Shown: piece after piece, positions 8,828 through 17,079 of the stretch
How the letters are laid out: each line of letters starts with the position of its first letter
Numbering within the stretch: position 1 is the first letter of the stretch
Assembly (NCBI GenBank): GCA_963709555.1
Contig: CAVPWR010000007.1
Location: 124,001-188,000 of the forward strand
Origin: Sulfurisoma sp963709555
Lineage (GTDB): Bacteria > Pseudomonadota > Gammaproteobacteria > Burkholderiales > Rhodocyclaceae
DNA: 64,000 bases
Reading direction: 5' to 3'
Made by a program: the position numbers and the translations under genes
Notes under the pieces: model-generated
Databases searched by the model: none
What the model was told of the DNA's origin: nothing
What the model saw: the letters and a program-made list of their open reading frames with translations, nothing else

Positions 8828-8857
8828 ATTATCCGGTTTGAGGCCCACCCTTGTCAA
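8828..8857 (-). promoter_or_regulatory. Sigma-70-type promoter of tRNA-Met
   Basis: TTGACA (8852-8857) and GATAAT (8828-8833) on the minus strand are 18 bases apart. The predicted start is about 42 nt upstream of the mature tRNA 5' end. Confidence 0.65.
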
Positions 8858-8939
8858 GGAGGCCCGCTTCCAGCGACGCCCGAAGTAAGGCCCCTGGGGT
8901 GACGCCCCCAAGGAAGTCCACTTGGGAGACAATGCGCCG

Positions 8940-10106
8940 ATGCAGAACAACATGGCATTCGACATCGTCATCGTCGGCGGCGGCCTGGCCGGGCTGGCCC
9001 TGGCCACCTCCCTGCGCAAGACGCCCTATTCCATCGCCGTCGTCGAGGGGCGTGCGCCCGTCAGGCCCGAAGGCTGGGACGCGCGCATCTACGCCATCAG
9101 CCCGGGCAACGCCAGTTTCCTCGAAAGCAGCGGCATCTGGCATCATCTCGATTCAGCGCGCCTGCAGGCGGTCGAGACCATGGAGATCTTCGGCGACTCC
9201 GGCGGCCACATGCGCTTCTCCGCCTACGACAGCGGCATCGGCGAACTGGCGTGGATCGTCGAGGCCTCGCTGCTGCAACGCGAGCTGTGGGAGACAGCGA
9301 AGCGCCAGGGCAACGTGACGCTGTTCTGCCCGGCCCAACCGGCGGCACTGGCCTTTGGCGCCGACCAGGCGTCGCTGCGGCTCGAGGACGGCCGCACGCT
9401 GTCGGCACAGCTGATCGTCGCCGCCGACGGCGCCGATTCATGGACCCGCAATGCCGCCGGCATCGACGTGCAATTCCAGCCCTATGGCCAGCATGGCGTG
9501 GTGGCCAACTTCGCCTGCGAGATGCCGCATCGCGGCACCGCCTTCCAGTGGTTCCGTCACGATGGCGTGCTGGCCTGGCTGCCGCTGCCGGGCAACCTCA
9601 TGTCCATGGTCTGGTCGACGCCGGAAGACCACGCCCGCGAACTGGTCGCCCTGCCCGCGGCCGAACTTTGCGCGCGCGTGGCCGAAGCCGGCGGACATCG
9701 CCTCGGCCAGCTCGAGCCGGTGACGCCGGCGGCCGGCTTCCCGCTGCGACTGATGCGCGCACCGCGCACCGTGGCGCCGCGCCTGGCACTGATCGGCGAC
9801 GCCGCCCACGCGATCCACCCGCTCTCGGGCCACGGCATCAACCTCGGTTTCCAGGATGCGCGCGTGCTGGCGGAGACGCTGGCCGCCAAACCCGATCACA
9901 TCGGCTGCGGCGACGCGCAATGGCTGCGCCGCTTCGAGCGCGCCCGCAAGGAGGAAGTGGTCGCGCTACAATCCGCGACCGATGGCCTGCAGCGGCTGTT
10001 CGGCGCACCATCGGCGCCACTGGCGGCACTGCGCAACGCCGGATTGAACCTTACCGGGCATCTGCCGGTCATACGCGACGCGCTGGTGCGCTATGCCATC
10101 GGCTGA
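8940..10106 (+). CDS. UbiH/UbiF/COQ6-family FAD-dependent hydroxylase
   Basis: This 388-residue flavoprotein monooxygenase probably hydroxylates the ubiquinone ring precursor. The dinucleotide-binding motif IVGGGLAGLALA is at the N terminus; the second FAD motif LALIGDAAHAIHPLSGHGIN and the family ending are at the C terminus. I prefer the ATG at 8940 (MQNNMAFDIVIVGGG); an ATG at 8922 adds six residues. The ring position it acts on (UbiH, UbiF, UbiI or UbiM type) cannot be told from sequence alone. dsbC follows 45 bases downstream on the same strand, an arrangement common in this group. Confidence 0.9.
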   Translation: MQNNMAFDIVIVGGGLAGLALATSLRKTPYSIAVVEGRAPVRPEGWDARIYAISPGNASFLESSGIWHHLDSARLQAVETMEIFGDSGGHMRFSAYDSGIGELAWIVEASLLQRELWETAKRQGNVTLFCPAQPAALAFGADQASLRLEDGRTLSAQLIVAADGADSWTRNAAGIDVQFQPYGQHGVVANFACEMPHRGTAFQWFRHDGVLAWLPLPGNLMSMVWSTPEDHARELVALPAAELCARVAEAGGHRLGQLEPVTPAAGFPLRLMRAPRTVAPRLALIGDAAHAIHPLSGHGINLGFQDARVLAETLAAKPDHIGCGDAQWLRRFERARKEEVVALQSATDGLQRLFGAPSAPLAALRNAGLNLTGHLPVIRDALVRYAIG

Positions 10107-10151
10107 CGCCGATCCCGAAATTCCCCTACCCCCAACCTTCCCGGAGTTTCC

Positions 10152-10865
10152 ATGTTAAAGAAAATCACCGTGCTGGCCCTTGCTGCCGGCCTGCTGTTCA
10201 GCGCCACGGCCCAGGCCAGCGAAGCCGACGTCAAGAAGGCGGTCGAATCCATCCTCGGCAAGAACGCCAAGGTCAACAGCGTCAAGAAGTCCGGCGTGCT
10301 CGGCCTCTACGAAGTCGTGGTCGGCGGCGAGATCGCCTATGTCGACGAGAAGGCCAACTACCTCATCTTCGGCAACATCATCGACGTGAAGGCGAAGAAG
10401 GACTTGACCGAGGAGCGCAAGCTGAAGCTCGCCCAGATCAAGTTTTCCGACCTGCCGCTCGACCTCGCCATCAAGCAGGTCAAGGGCAACGGCAAGCGCG
10501 TCATCGCCAGCTTCGAGGATCCCAACTGCGGCTACTGCAAGAAGCTGGCGAAAGAACTCGTCGGCATGACCGACGTGACCATCTACACCTTCCTCTACCC
10601 GATCCTGTCGCCGGATTCGCTGGAGAAGTCGAAGGCCATCTGGTGCGCCACCGACAAGGTCAAGGCCTGGAACGACTGGATGGTGAACAACAGCGCCCCC
10701 GCCGCAGGCAAATGCGACGCCAACGCCGTCGAGAAGACCGTCGCGCTCGGCCAGAAGCTCAACATCCGCGGCACGCCGACCATCTTCTTCACCGACGGCA
10801 ACCGCACCCCCGGCTACATGCCGGTGGCGCAGCTCGAGAAGGCCATCGCCGCCGCCGGGAACTGA
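10152..10865 (+). CDS. dsbC: Thiol:disulfide interchange protein DsbC
   Basis: DsbC is a periplasmic disulfide isomerase kept reduced by DsbD. The 237-residue precursor has a signal peptide (MLKKITVLALAAGLLFSATA, likely cleaved after AQA), an N-terminal dimerisation domain (about 22-85) and a thioredoxin-fold domain with the active site CGYC at 126-129. The cis-Pro loop RGTPTIFF is present. A second cysteine pair (IWCATDK and GKCDANA) matches the family structural disulfide. A dispersed repeat follows the stop codon. Confidence 0.95.
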   Translation: MLKKITVLALAAGLLFSATAQASEADVKKAVESILGKNAKVNSVKKSGVLGLYEVVVGGEIAYVDEKANYLIFGNIIDVKAKKDLTEERKLKLAQIKFSDLPLDLAIKQVKGNGKRVIASFEDPNCGYCKKLAKELVGMTDVTIYTFLYPILSPDSLEKSKAIWCATDKVKAWNDWMVNNSAPAAGKCDANAVEKTVALGQKLNIRGTPTIFFTDGNRTPGYMPVAQLEKAIAAAGN

Positions 10866-10937
10866 GTTCCCCCACGCTCTCTTCGTTCGCTGCCCCCACA
10901 GGGGGCGCCGCCGCCCTTGGGGCGGCCCGGCGGGCGG
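10866..10937. repeat. Dispersed palindromic repeat, family 1, copy B (between convergent dsbC and amtB)
   Basis: On the plus strand: CCCCCACGCTC, spacer, TTCGCTGCCCCC, GC hairpin, then GCCGCC-CTTGGGGCGGCCCGGCG-GGCGGC. The arms GCCGCC/GGCGGC differ from those of copies A and C but still pair, while the loop is the same. Placed between two convergent stops, it may also work as a bidirectional terminator. Confidence 0.75.
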
Positions 10938-10941
10938 CTGA

Positions 10942-12147
10942 TCACCAGGCCGTTTCGCGCTCGGCGCTGGCCGAGATCTTGTGGATGGTGAGGTCGGCGC
11001 CGTTGAATTCTTCCTCGGCGTCGAGGCGGATGCCGACCAGCTTCTTGATCAGGCCATAGACGATCAGGCCGCCGACGAAGGCGATACTCACGCCGAGCAG
11101 CGTGCCCAGCAGCTGGCTCATGAAGGCGACGCCACCCAGGCCGCCCAGCGCCTTGGCGCCGAAGATGCCGGCGGCGATGCCGCCCCAGGCGCCGCAGAGG
11201 CCGTGCAGCGGCCAGACACCGAGCACGTCGTCGATCTTCCAGCGGTTCTGCGTCAGGGTGAACATCACAACGAACAGCCCGCCGGCGATGCCGCCGGTGA
11301 TCAGCGCGCCCAGCGGGTGCATCAGGTCGGAGCCGGCGCAGACGGCCACCAGGCCGGCGAGCGGGCCGTTATGGACGAAGCCCGGGTCGTTCCTGCCCAC
11401 GACCAAGGCGACGAGGGTGCCGCCGACCATGGCCAGCAGCGAATTCATGGCGACGAGGCCGGAGACCTTTTCCAGCGTCTGCGCGCTCATGACGTTGAAG
11501 CCGAACCAGCCGACGATGAGGATCCACGCGCCCAGCGCGAGGAAGGGAATGGAGGACGGCGGATGCGCGCCGGCGATGCCGCCGTCCTTGTGGTAACGGC
11601 CGCGGCGCGCGCCGAGCAGCAGCACGGCGGCCAGGCCGACCCAGCCGCCGACGGCATGCACCACCACCGAGCCGGCGAAGTCGTGGAATTCGGCGCCGAA
11701 GCTGGCCTTGAGCCAGGCCTGGATGCCATAGGCCTGGTTCCAGGCGATGCCCTCGAAGAAGGGGTAGATGAAGCCGACCAGCAGGAAGGTCGCGGCGAGC
11801 TGCGGCCCGAACCTGGCGCGCTCGGCGATGCCGCCGGAGACAATGGCCGGAATCGCCGCGGCGAAGGTCAGCAGGAAGAAGAACTTGACCAGATCGTAGC
11901 CGCTCCGCTGCGTCAGCTCTTCCGCACCGGCGAAGAAATTGACGCCATAGGCGATACCGTAGCCGATGAAGAAGTAGGCCAGCGTCGACATCGAGAAATC
12001 GCAAAGGATCTTGACCAGCGCATTGACCTGATTCTTGCGTCGCACCGTGCCGAGTTCGAGGAAGGCGAAACCGGCGTGCATCGCCAGGATCATGATGGCG
12101 CCGAGCAGGATGAAGAGAACGTCGGCCGAGGTCTTGAAATTGTCCAC
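10942..12147 (-). CDS. amtB: Ammonium transporter (Amt family)
   Basis: This 401-residue inner-membrane ammonium channel has about eleven hydrophobic segments and the family signatures DFAGSVVVHAVGGWVGLAA (first pore histidine), GAWILIVGWFGFN and DDVLGVWPLHGLCGAWGG (second pore histidine). The start is GTG at 12145-12147 with GGGAG seven bases upstream. No glnK is adjacent, unlike many proteobacteria. A sigma-54 promoter and two NtrC-like sites lie upstream at 12184-12298, so expression should rise under nitrogen limitation. A hairpin at 12152-12179 covers the ribosome binding site (see findings). Confidence 0.95.
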   Translation of the reverse strand: MDNFKTSADVLFILLGAIMILAMHAGFAFLELGTVRRKNQVNALVKILCDFSMSTLAYFFIGYGIAYGVNFFAGAEELTQRSGYDLVKFFFLLTFAAAIPAIVSGGIAERARFGPQLAATFLLVGFIYPFFEGIAWNQAYGIQAWLKASFGAEFHDFAGSVVVHAVGGWVGLAAVLLLGARRGRYHKDGGIAGAHPPSSIPFLALGAWILIVGWFGFNVMSAQTLEKVSGLVAMNSLLAMVGGTLVALVVGRNDPGFVHNGPLAGLVAVCAGSDLMHPLGALITGGIAGGLFVVMFTLTQNRWKIDDVLGVWPLHGLCGAWGGIAAGIFGAKALGGLGGVAFMSQLLGTLLGVSIAFVGGLIVYGLIKKLVGIRLDAEEEFNGADLTIHKISASAERETAW

Positions 12148-12151
12148 TGTG

Positions 12152-12179
12152 GTGCTCCCGATTCACGAATTGGGAGCAC
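12152..12179 (-). promoter_or_regulatory. Hairpin covering the amtB ribosome binding site
   Basis: The arms GTGCTCCC and GGGAGCAC pair perfectly and the inner five bases extend the stem with one mismatch, giving about 13 bp around a 2-nt loop. The 3' arm contains GGGAG, the apparent ribosome binding site of amtB. Confidence 0.6.
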
Positions 12180-12183
12180 GAAA

Positions 12184-12198
12184 GCAACTAGCGTTCCA
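12184..12198 (-). promoter_or_regulatory. Sigma-54 (-24/-12) promoter of amtB
   Basis: On the minus strand TGGAACG-CTAG-TTGC matches the sigma-54 consensus TGGCACG-N4-TTGC with one mismatch, and the GG and GC dinucleotides have the correct spacing. The predicted start is near 12172. Confidence 0.75.
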
Positions 12199-12259
12199 GA
12201 CTCAAAACATCACGGAAACAGCGCACTACGACAGCTCTGCCCAGCGCACCTGGAGCGTT

Positions 12260-12298
12260 CGCACTTCCACGGTGCGCGGTTCGCACCATAGCGGTGCA
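12260..12298 (-). promoter_or_regulatory. Two tandem NtrC-type binding sites upstream of amtB
   Basis: TGCACC-GCTAT-GGTGCG (12282-12298) and CGCACC-GTGGA-AGTGCG (12260-12276) match the NtrC consensus TGCACC-N5-GGTGCA. They start 22 bp apart, about two helical turns, and lie 62-100 bp upstream of the -24 element, a normal enhancer position. Confidence 0.7.
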
Positions 12299-12299
12299 A

Positions 12300-13502
12300 T
12301 TAGCGCGGCGCGGCGCCGTCGCTTGGCGGGGTGTAGCCGCGCGGCAGCAGCGCCCACATGCGGCCCTTCTGCCGCATTTTCCCTGCGAGGCTGCCAGCCT
12401 CGGCGCCGCTGCCCCAATAGAAGTCGGCACGCACCACGCCGCGGATCGCTCCGCCGGTGTCCTGCGCCAGCATCAGTTGCCGCAGCGGCTTGCTGTCGTT
12501 GGGCCAGGTGGTATCGAGGTACACCGGCGCGCCCAGCGGCACGTGGCGCGGATCGACGGCGACCGAACGGCGCGGCGTCAGCGGCAGTCCCTGTGCGCCC
12601 TGCGGGCCGCTGCCCTCGACCGCCATCTCGCGGAAGAAGACCAGGCTCGGGTTGGTGTTGAGCATTTCCTGCAGGCGTTTCGGGTTGGCGCGAGCCCAGG
12701 CCTTGATGCCCTGCATCGATGCCTCGTGCGACTTGAGCTCGCCCTGGTCGATCAGCCACTTGCCGATCGAGCGGTAGGGATGGCCATTCTGGTCGGCGTA
12801 ATTGATGCGCACGCGGCCGCCGTCGGCCAGCTCGACCTGGCCGGAGCCCTGGATCTGCAGGAAGAACAGGTCGATGGCATCGTCGATCCACAACAGCGCC
12901 TGGCCGGCGCGGCGCCCTTCCTCCTCAGTCCATTCGCCGCGAGAGAAGTAGGGCACGAGCTTGCGTCCCTCCAGCCGTCCGCGCAGCCGCATGTGCTTGA
13001 GCTCGGGATAAATCTCGGTCAGATCGACCACGACAAGATCCTCGGGCGGACCGAACACCGGATGCACGTAGGGCTTCTTCTTCGCCCGGCTGCCCTTGAC
13101 CACCGGTTCGTAGTAGCCGGTGATCAGGCCCTCGCGCACGCCGTCGGGATTGACCAGCTGCCACGGCACCAGGTTGGCCTCGAGCCAGGCGCGCGCCATG
13201 GCGCCATCGCTGAGTTTTGCGTCGCGCAGGGCGGCGCAGGCCGGGCGCCAGGTCGCCTGCCTTTCCAGCGTCGCGCACGAGGCGCGAAAGGCGTCGAGCG
13301 CCGGCAGCACGTCGTCCTCCGCCCAGCCGGGCAGGTCCTCCCACGCCGCGGGCTGCAGCGGCTTCTCGGCGGGCTTCACCGGTTCCACCGTCGGGCAGGC
13401 AGGGCAGACCGGGCATGGCGGGCAGGTGTCGGGACGCGGCGGTGCCGCGACGCAGCCGGCGAGCAGAACGGAAAGAGCGGCGATGAGGAGCGGACGCAAC
13501 AT
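12300..13502 (-). CDS. mltA: Membrane-bound lytic murein transglycosylase A
   Basis: MltA cleaves the glycan strands of peptidoglycan from the outer membrane. The 400-residue lipoprotein has the lipobox LLAGC near residue 17, then an unusual TCPPCPVCPACP stretch, then the MltA core with ITGYYEP, FFLQIQGSGQV and a 3D domain containing MLAQDTGGAIRG and DFYWG. Asp in AQDTGGAI fits the catalytic acid. The 3' end overlaps the region holding the amtB enhancer sites. Confidence 0.94.
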   Translation of the reverse strand: MLRPLLIAALSVLLAGCVAAPPRPDTCPPCPVCPACPTVEPVKPAEKPLQPAAWEDLPGWAEDDVLPALDAFRASCATLERQATWRPACAALRDAKLSDGAMARAWLEANLVPWQLVNPDGVREGLITGYYEPVVKGSRAKKKPYVHPVFGPPEDLVVVDLTEIYPELKHMRLRGRLEGRKLVPYFSRGEWTEEEGRRAGQALLWIDDAIDLFFLQIQGSGQVELADGGRVRINYADQNGHPYRSIGKWLIDQGELKSHEASMQGIKAWARANPKRLQEMLNTNPSLVFFREMAVEGSGPQGAQGLPLTPRRSVAVDPRHVPLGAPVYLDTTWPNDSKPLRQLMLAQDTGGAIRGVVRADFYWGSGAEAGSLAGKMRQKGRMWALLPRGYTPPSDGAAPR

Positions 13503-13542
13503 GAGATACTTTCGCGACTAAGAACCAGCGGAACTTTAACCC

Positions 13543-13635
13543 ATGTGGGCTCTGCTCCCGGAAATCGGCCTTGCGACCATCCTCGTTTTCATCGCCTGGC
13601 GGGTCTGGCCGAAGGAAACCAAAAATGACGACTGA
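13543..13635 (+). CDS. Possible 30-residue membrane protein
   Basis: ATG at 13543 opens MWALLPEIGLATILVFIAWR and continues VWPKETKNDD to a stop at 13633-13635. One transmembrane helix is predicted by eye. It overlaps the start of the DUF815 gene (ATG 13625) by 11 bases, suggesting translational coupling. It is too short to identify by family and could simply be the leader of the next gene. Confidence 0.35.
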   Translation: MWALLPEIGLATILVFIAWRVWPKETKNDD

Positions 13636-14541
13636 ACTCGCCGCCTTCCTCGCCCGCGCCGAAAGCCTGCTGGCGCGGGTCGAGGCCCTGCTGCCGCCGG
13701 CGCCCGCCGCGCCCGACTGGTCTGCCACCGCCTTTCGCTGGCGCAGCCGCGGCGGCCACCACGGCCACCTCGAGGCGGTCAAACATCCGCACCGGATACG
13801 CCTCGCCGACCTGCAGGGCATAGCCGAACAGAAAGCCCGCATCGAGCGCAACACGCGCCAGTTCGTCGAAGGCCGCAGCGCCAACAACGTGCTTCTCACC
13901 GGCGCGCGCGGCACCGGCAAGTCCTCGCTGATCAAGGGCGTGCTGCTGAAGTACGCGGCCAAGGGCCTGCGCCTGATCGAGGTCGACAAGAGCGACCTCG
14001 TCCATCTGCCTGACATCGTGGACCTGATCGCGCCTCGCCCCGAGCGCTTCATCGTCTTCTGCGACGACCTTTCCTTCGAGGCTTCCGAGCCCGGCTACAA
14101 GGCGCTGAAGAGCATCCTCGACGGCAGCATCGCCGGCACGCCCGACAACGTGCTGATCTACGCCACCTCCAACCGCCGCCACCTGATGCCCGAGTACATG
14201 GCCGAGAACTTGGAGGCACAGCGCGTCGGCGACGAGATCCACCCGGGCGAGACCGTCGAGGAAAAGATTTCGTTGTCGGAGCGCTTCGGCCTCTGGTTGT
14301 CGTTCTACCCCTTCGACCAGGACCATTACCTCGCCATCTGCGAGCACTGGCTGCAGCAATTCGGCGTCGACGAAAAGTTATGCGGAGCGGATAGGGGACG
14401 GCGCTGGCGGCACGGCAGGAAGCGCTGCAGTGGTCGCTCGAACGCGGCTCGCGCAGCGGCCGCGTCGCCTGGCAGTTCGCCCGCGACCATGCCGGGCGCA
14501 GCGGCGCCGCGCCGGCGACGAAAAAGCGCGTTGCCCGGTGA
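13625..14541 (+). CDS. DUF815-family ATP-binding protein, frameshifted near the C terminus
   Basis: This is a cytoplasmic AAA+-like ATPase of unknown role. Starting at MTTELAAFLARAESLLARV it contains Walker A LLTGARGTGKSSLIKG, Walker B RFIVFCDDLSFE and YATSNRRHLMP. After about residue 253 the frame is lost around 14375-14400. The expected ending (EALQWSLERGSRSGRVAWQF, then KKRVAR and stop at 14541) is in another frame. The span is 917 nt, so two inserted bases or one lost base would explain it. The stop overlaps the next start (GTGA). Confidence 0.85.
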
Positions 14542-15470
14542 AGCAGGTCGACGTCGCCGCGGCGGTGATCCTCCGGCCCGACGGCAGCTTCCTCCTCGGC
14601 CAGCGCGCGTCAGACACCTTCTACCCGGGCTACTGGGAATTTCCCGGCGGCAAGGTCGAGGCGGGCGAGACACCGCATGAGGCGCTGGTGCGGGAACTGC
14701 ACGAGGAACTGGGCATCGAGGTCGACACCGCCTACCCGTGGATCGTGCGCGAGCATGTCTACGAACACGCCCATGTGCGGCTGCACTTCTTCCGCGTCGT
14801 CGCCTGGCATGGCGAACTGCGCGACCACGTCCACGCCGCGCTTTCCTGGCAGCGCGCCGACGCGCTCACCGTGGCGCCGATGCTGCCGGCCAATGCGCCG
14901 GTGCTCAAGGCACTCGAGCTGCCGTCGCTCTACGCCATCAGCCACGCCCAGGCCATCGGCGCCGAGGCGCAGCTGGCGGCGCTGCGCGCGGCGCTCGAAA
15001 ACGGCCTGCGGCTGGTGCAGCTGCGCGAGCGCGGCATGCCCGAGCTGGCGCTCGAGGGCTTCTGCGCGCAGGCGGTGGCGCTGTGCCGCCACCATGGCGC
15101 GCGCGTGCTGATCAACGGCGACGGGCAGTTGGCCCGGGCGCTCGGCGCCGACGGCCTGCACCTGCCCTCCGAACAACTGATGCGCTGCCGCCAGCGCCCC
15201 GAGCTGCCGCTGGTCGCCGCATCCTGCCACGATGCGCAGGAGCTGGCCCGCGCCGCCACGCTCGGCCTTGACTTCGTCGTGCTCGGTCCGGTGATGCCGA
15301 CGGCGAGCCACCCCGGCAGGGCCGCCATGGGCTGGAAGGCCCTTGCGGCAATGGTCAAAAACTATCCGCTGCCGGTTTTCGCGCTCGGCGGCCTGGGGCC
15401 GACAGACCTGGAATCAGCGCTTCTCGCCGGTGTCCATGGCATCGCCGCCATCCGCGCCGCCTGGCGCTGA
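14538..15470 (+). CDS. MutT-type Nudix hydrolase fused to a thiamine-phosphate-synthase-like domain
   Basis: The N-terminal half (about 1-130) is a Nudix hydrolase with the full Nudix box (GGKVEAGETPHEALVRELHE followed by ELGI), as in MutT, which removes 8-oxo-dGTP. The C-terminal half (about 135-310) resembles ThiE, with LRLVQLRERG, VLINGDGQLARALGADGLHL and FALGGLGPTDL. Such fusions are common in betaproteobacteria and the C-terminal activity is unproven. GTG at 14538, overlapping the preceding stop, is my start choice. The last 57 bases overlap yacG on the other strand. Confidence 0.9.
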   Translation: MKQVDVAAAVILRPDGSFLLGQRASDTFYPGYWEFPGGKVEAGETPHEALVRELHEELGIEVDTAYPWIVREHVYEHAHVRLHFFRVVAWHGELRDHVHAALSWQRADALTVAPMLPANAPVLKALELPSLYAISHAQAIGAEAQLAALRAALENGLRLVQLRERGMPELALEGFCAQAVALCRHHGARVLINGDGQLARALGADGLHLPSEQLMRCRQRPELPLVAASCHDAQELARAATLGLDFVVLGPVMPTASHPGRAAMGWKALAAMVKNYPLPVFALGGLGPTDLESALLAGVHGIAAIRAAWR

Positions 15471-15623
15471 AGTGGAACCCGGCACGCTGTAATCCCCCGC
15501 TGCCCAGGCGCCGAGATCGATCTTGCGGCAGCGTTCGGAACAGAAGGGACGGTAGCGGTTTTCGGTCCGCCACTCGACCGGTTTGCCGCAGATCGGGCAA
15601 TTGACGACGCGCACCGCGGTCAT
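15414..15623 (-). CDS. yacG: DNA gyrase inhibitor / zinc-finger protein YacG
   Basis: YacG is a small zinc protein that binds GyrB. The 69-residue product has CPICGKPVEW and FCSERCRKIDLGAWAAGDY, giving the Cys4 zinc site and the conserved helix. It lies just downstream of zapD on the same strand and overlaps the 3' end of the MutT-ThiE gene by 57 bases. Confidence 0.93.
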   Translation of the reverse strand: MTAVRVVNCPICGKPVEWRTENRYRPFCSERCRKIDLGAWAAGDYSVPGSTSAPGGADGGDAMDTGEKR

Positions 15624-15627
15624 GGCC

Positions 15628-16422
15628 TTACAGGTTGCAGAAGGTCAGTTCGAATTTGACATCGGCATCGACCTGCTTGGGTCGCTGCTCGAGGTCGGGC
15701 GCGAGGAAGCGGATGTTGAGCGCGTACTTGCTGGCACTGATCTCGGGGATGTAGGGATCGGTGCTCTCCAGACGCAGGCGGAACAGCTGGGCGGTGCGAC
15801 CGGCCAGCATCAGCTGGTAGGTGCCATGGGCGGCGAGTTGTCCTTCGGGACGGCCGGAGGCGCGCAGCAGGCGCAGCACGATGGCGATGCCCTGGCGAAT
15901 CGCCAGCATCGGCTTGATCCAGCCGGTGAGGTCGCGGTGGCGGAAGGCGGATTCGCGGTTGAGCCAGTGGTGATAACCCGGCAGGTCGAACTCGCAGACG
16001 CCGCCCGGTATGGAGGCGCGATTCTTGATGGCCATAAGCCATTCGTTCTCGCGCAGATACTGGCCGATCTTGCCCTGCATCGCGAGCAGCGCGGCCGAAG
16101 CCTGCTCGATCTCATAGAGAGCGCCGGAAAGCGCCTCTTCGGAGATGTCGGGATTGTTGCGGAAGGAAAGCAGTATCTGCCGCTGGCGCTCGAGTTCCTG
16201 CACCAGGTCGAACTTGAGGTCGGCGCGACCGGCGATTTCGAGAATCTCGAAAAGGGTCACCAGGGCAACGTGGTGCTCATCCGGCCCTTCGGCCGCGATG
16301 AAATACGTCACCGTGTCGAACAGGTGTTCCAGGCGCAACAGCGTCCGGATGCGTTCGTTCAGCGGATATTCGTAGGTGATCACACGTAGACCATGGGGAA
16401 AATTCCGTGGATTGTCGCCCAA
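15628..16422 (-). CDS. zapD: Cell division protein ZapD
   Basis: ZapD (YacF) bundles FtsZ filaments at the division ring. The product carries YEYPLNERIRTLLRLEHLFD at its N terminus, FRNNPDISEEALSG near the middle and FELTFCNL at the C terminus. The family usually starts near ITYEYPLNE, so a GTG about 13 codons inside (VITYEYPL) may be the real start; the ATG at 16422 gives 264 residues. coaE-zapD-yacG is the normal order. Confidence 0.92.
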   Translation of the reverse strand: MGDNPRNFPHGLRVITYEYPLNERIRTLLRLEHLFDTVTYFIAAEGPDEHHVALVTLFEILEIAGRADLKFDLVQELERQRQILLSFRNNPDISEEALSGALYEIEQASAALLAMQGKIGQYLRENEWLMAIKNRASIPGGVCEFDLPGYHHWLNRESAFRHRDLTGWIKPMLAIRQGIAIVLRLLRASGRPEGQLAAHGTYQLMLAGRTAQLFRLRLESTDPYIPEISASKYALNIRFLAPDLEQRPKQVDADVKFELTFCNL

Positions 16423-16435
16423 ATAGTCTCAAATC

Positions 16436-17068
16436 TCAACCATTTGCGGCTTTTTGCGCCGCCAGTTCCCGATAGCGGGCATCGAGCTCCGCCACGGGTG
16501 CGCGCAAGTCTTCGGGGCTGCCCTCGTTGTCGATCACATCTTCGGCCGCCGCCAGTCGCTGTTCGCGGCTGGCCTGCGCCGCCATGATGCGCACAATGTC
16601 GGTGCGCGCCAGGCCGCTACGGGTCTGCACCCGCCTGATGCGCGTCTCTTCGCTGCAGTCGACGACCGCGATGCGATCGACCCGCGCCCGGTAGTCGCCG
16701 GACTCGATCAGTAGCGGCACCACCAGCACCACATACGGCGCCGTCGCATTGGCCGCGATCAGCCGCTCGCTCTCGCTGCGGATCAGCGGATGCAGGATGG
16801 CTTCGAGACGCTGGCGCGCCGCCGGGTCGGAGAAGATCAGGGCGCGGATGGCGTCGCGGTCGAGCGCGCCGCTCGCCGTCACTGCCGTCTCTCCAAACGC
16901 TGCGCTGATTGCCGGCATGGCTAAGCCATGCGGTCCGGTCAGTTCATGGGCGATGGCATCGGTATCGACGACGGCAGCGCCAAGCGCGGCAAAGATTCCG
17001 GCCGCCGCGCTCTTGCCGCTGCCGATGCCGCCGGTCAGGCCGACGACGAAAACGGCCGTAGGTGACAC
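16436..17068 (-). CDS. coaE: Dephospho-CoA kinase
   Basis: CoaE phosphorylates dephospho-CoA in the last step of CoA synthesis. The reading has the P-loop VVGLTGGIGSGKSAAAGIFA, then DTDAIAHELT, and VVLVVPLLIESG before RIAVVDCSEETRIRRVQ. Two GTG starts are possible: 17068 (VSPTAVFVVGL, 210 residues, preferred by family length) and 17089 (VPLNATA, overlapping the SPOR gene by 10 bases). Confidence 0.92.
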   Translation of the reverse strand: MSPTAVFVVGLTGGIGSGKSAAAGIFAALGAAVVDTDAIAHELTGPHGLAMPAISAAFGETAVTASGALDRDAIRALIFSDPAARQRLEAILHPLIRSESERLIAANATAPYVVLVVPLLIESGDYRARVDRIAVVDCSEETRIRRVQTRSGLARTDIVRIMAAQASREQRLAAAEDVIDNEGSPEDLRAPVAELDARYRELAAQKAANG

Positions 17069-17079
17069 TGCGGTTGCGT

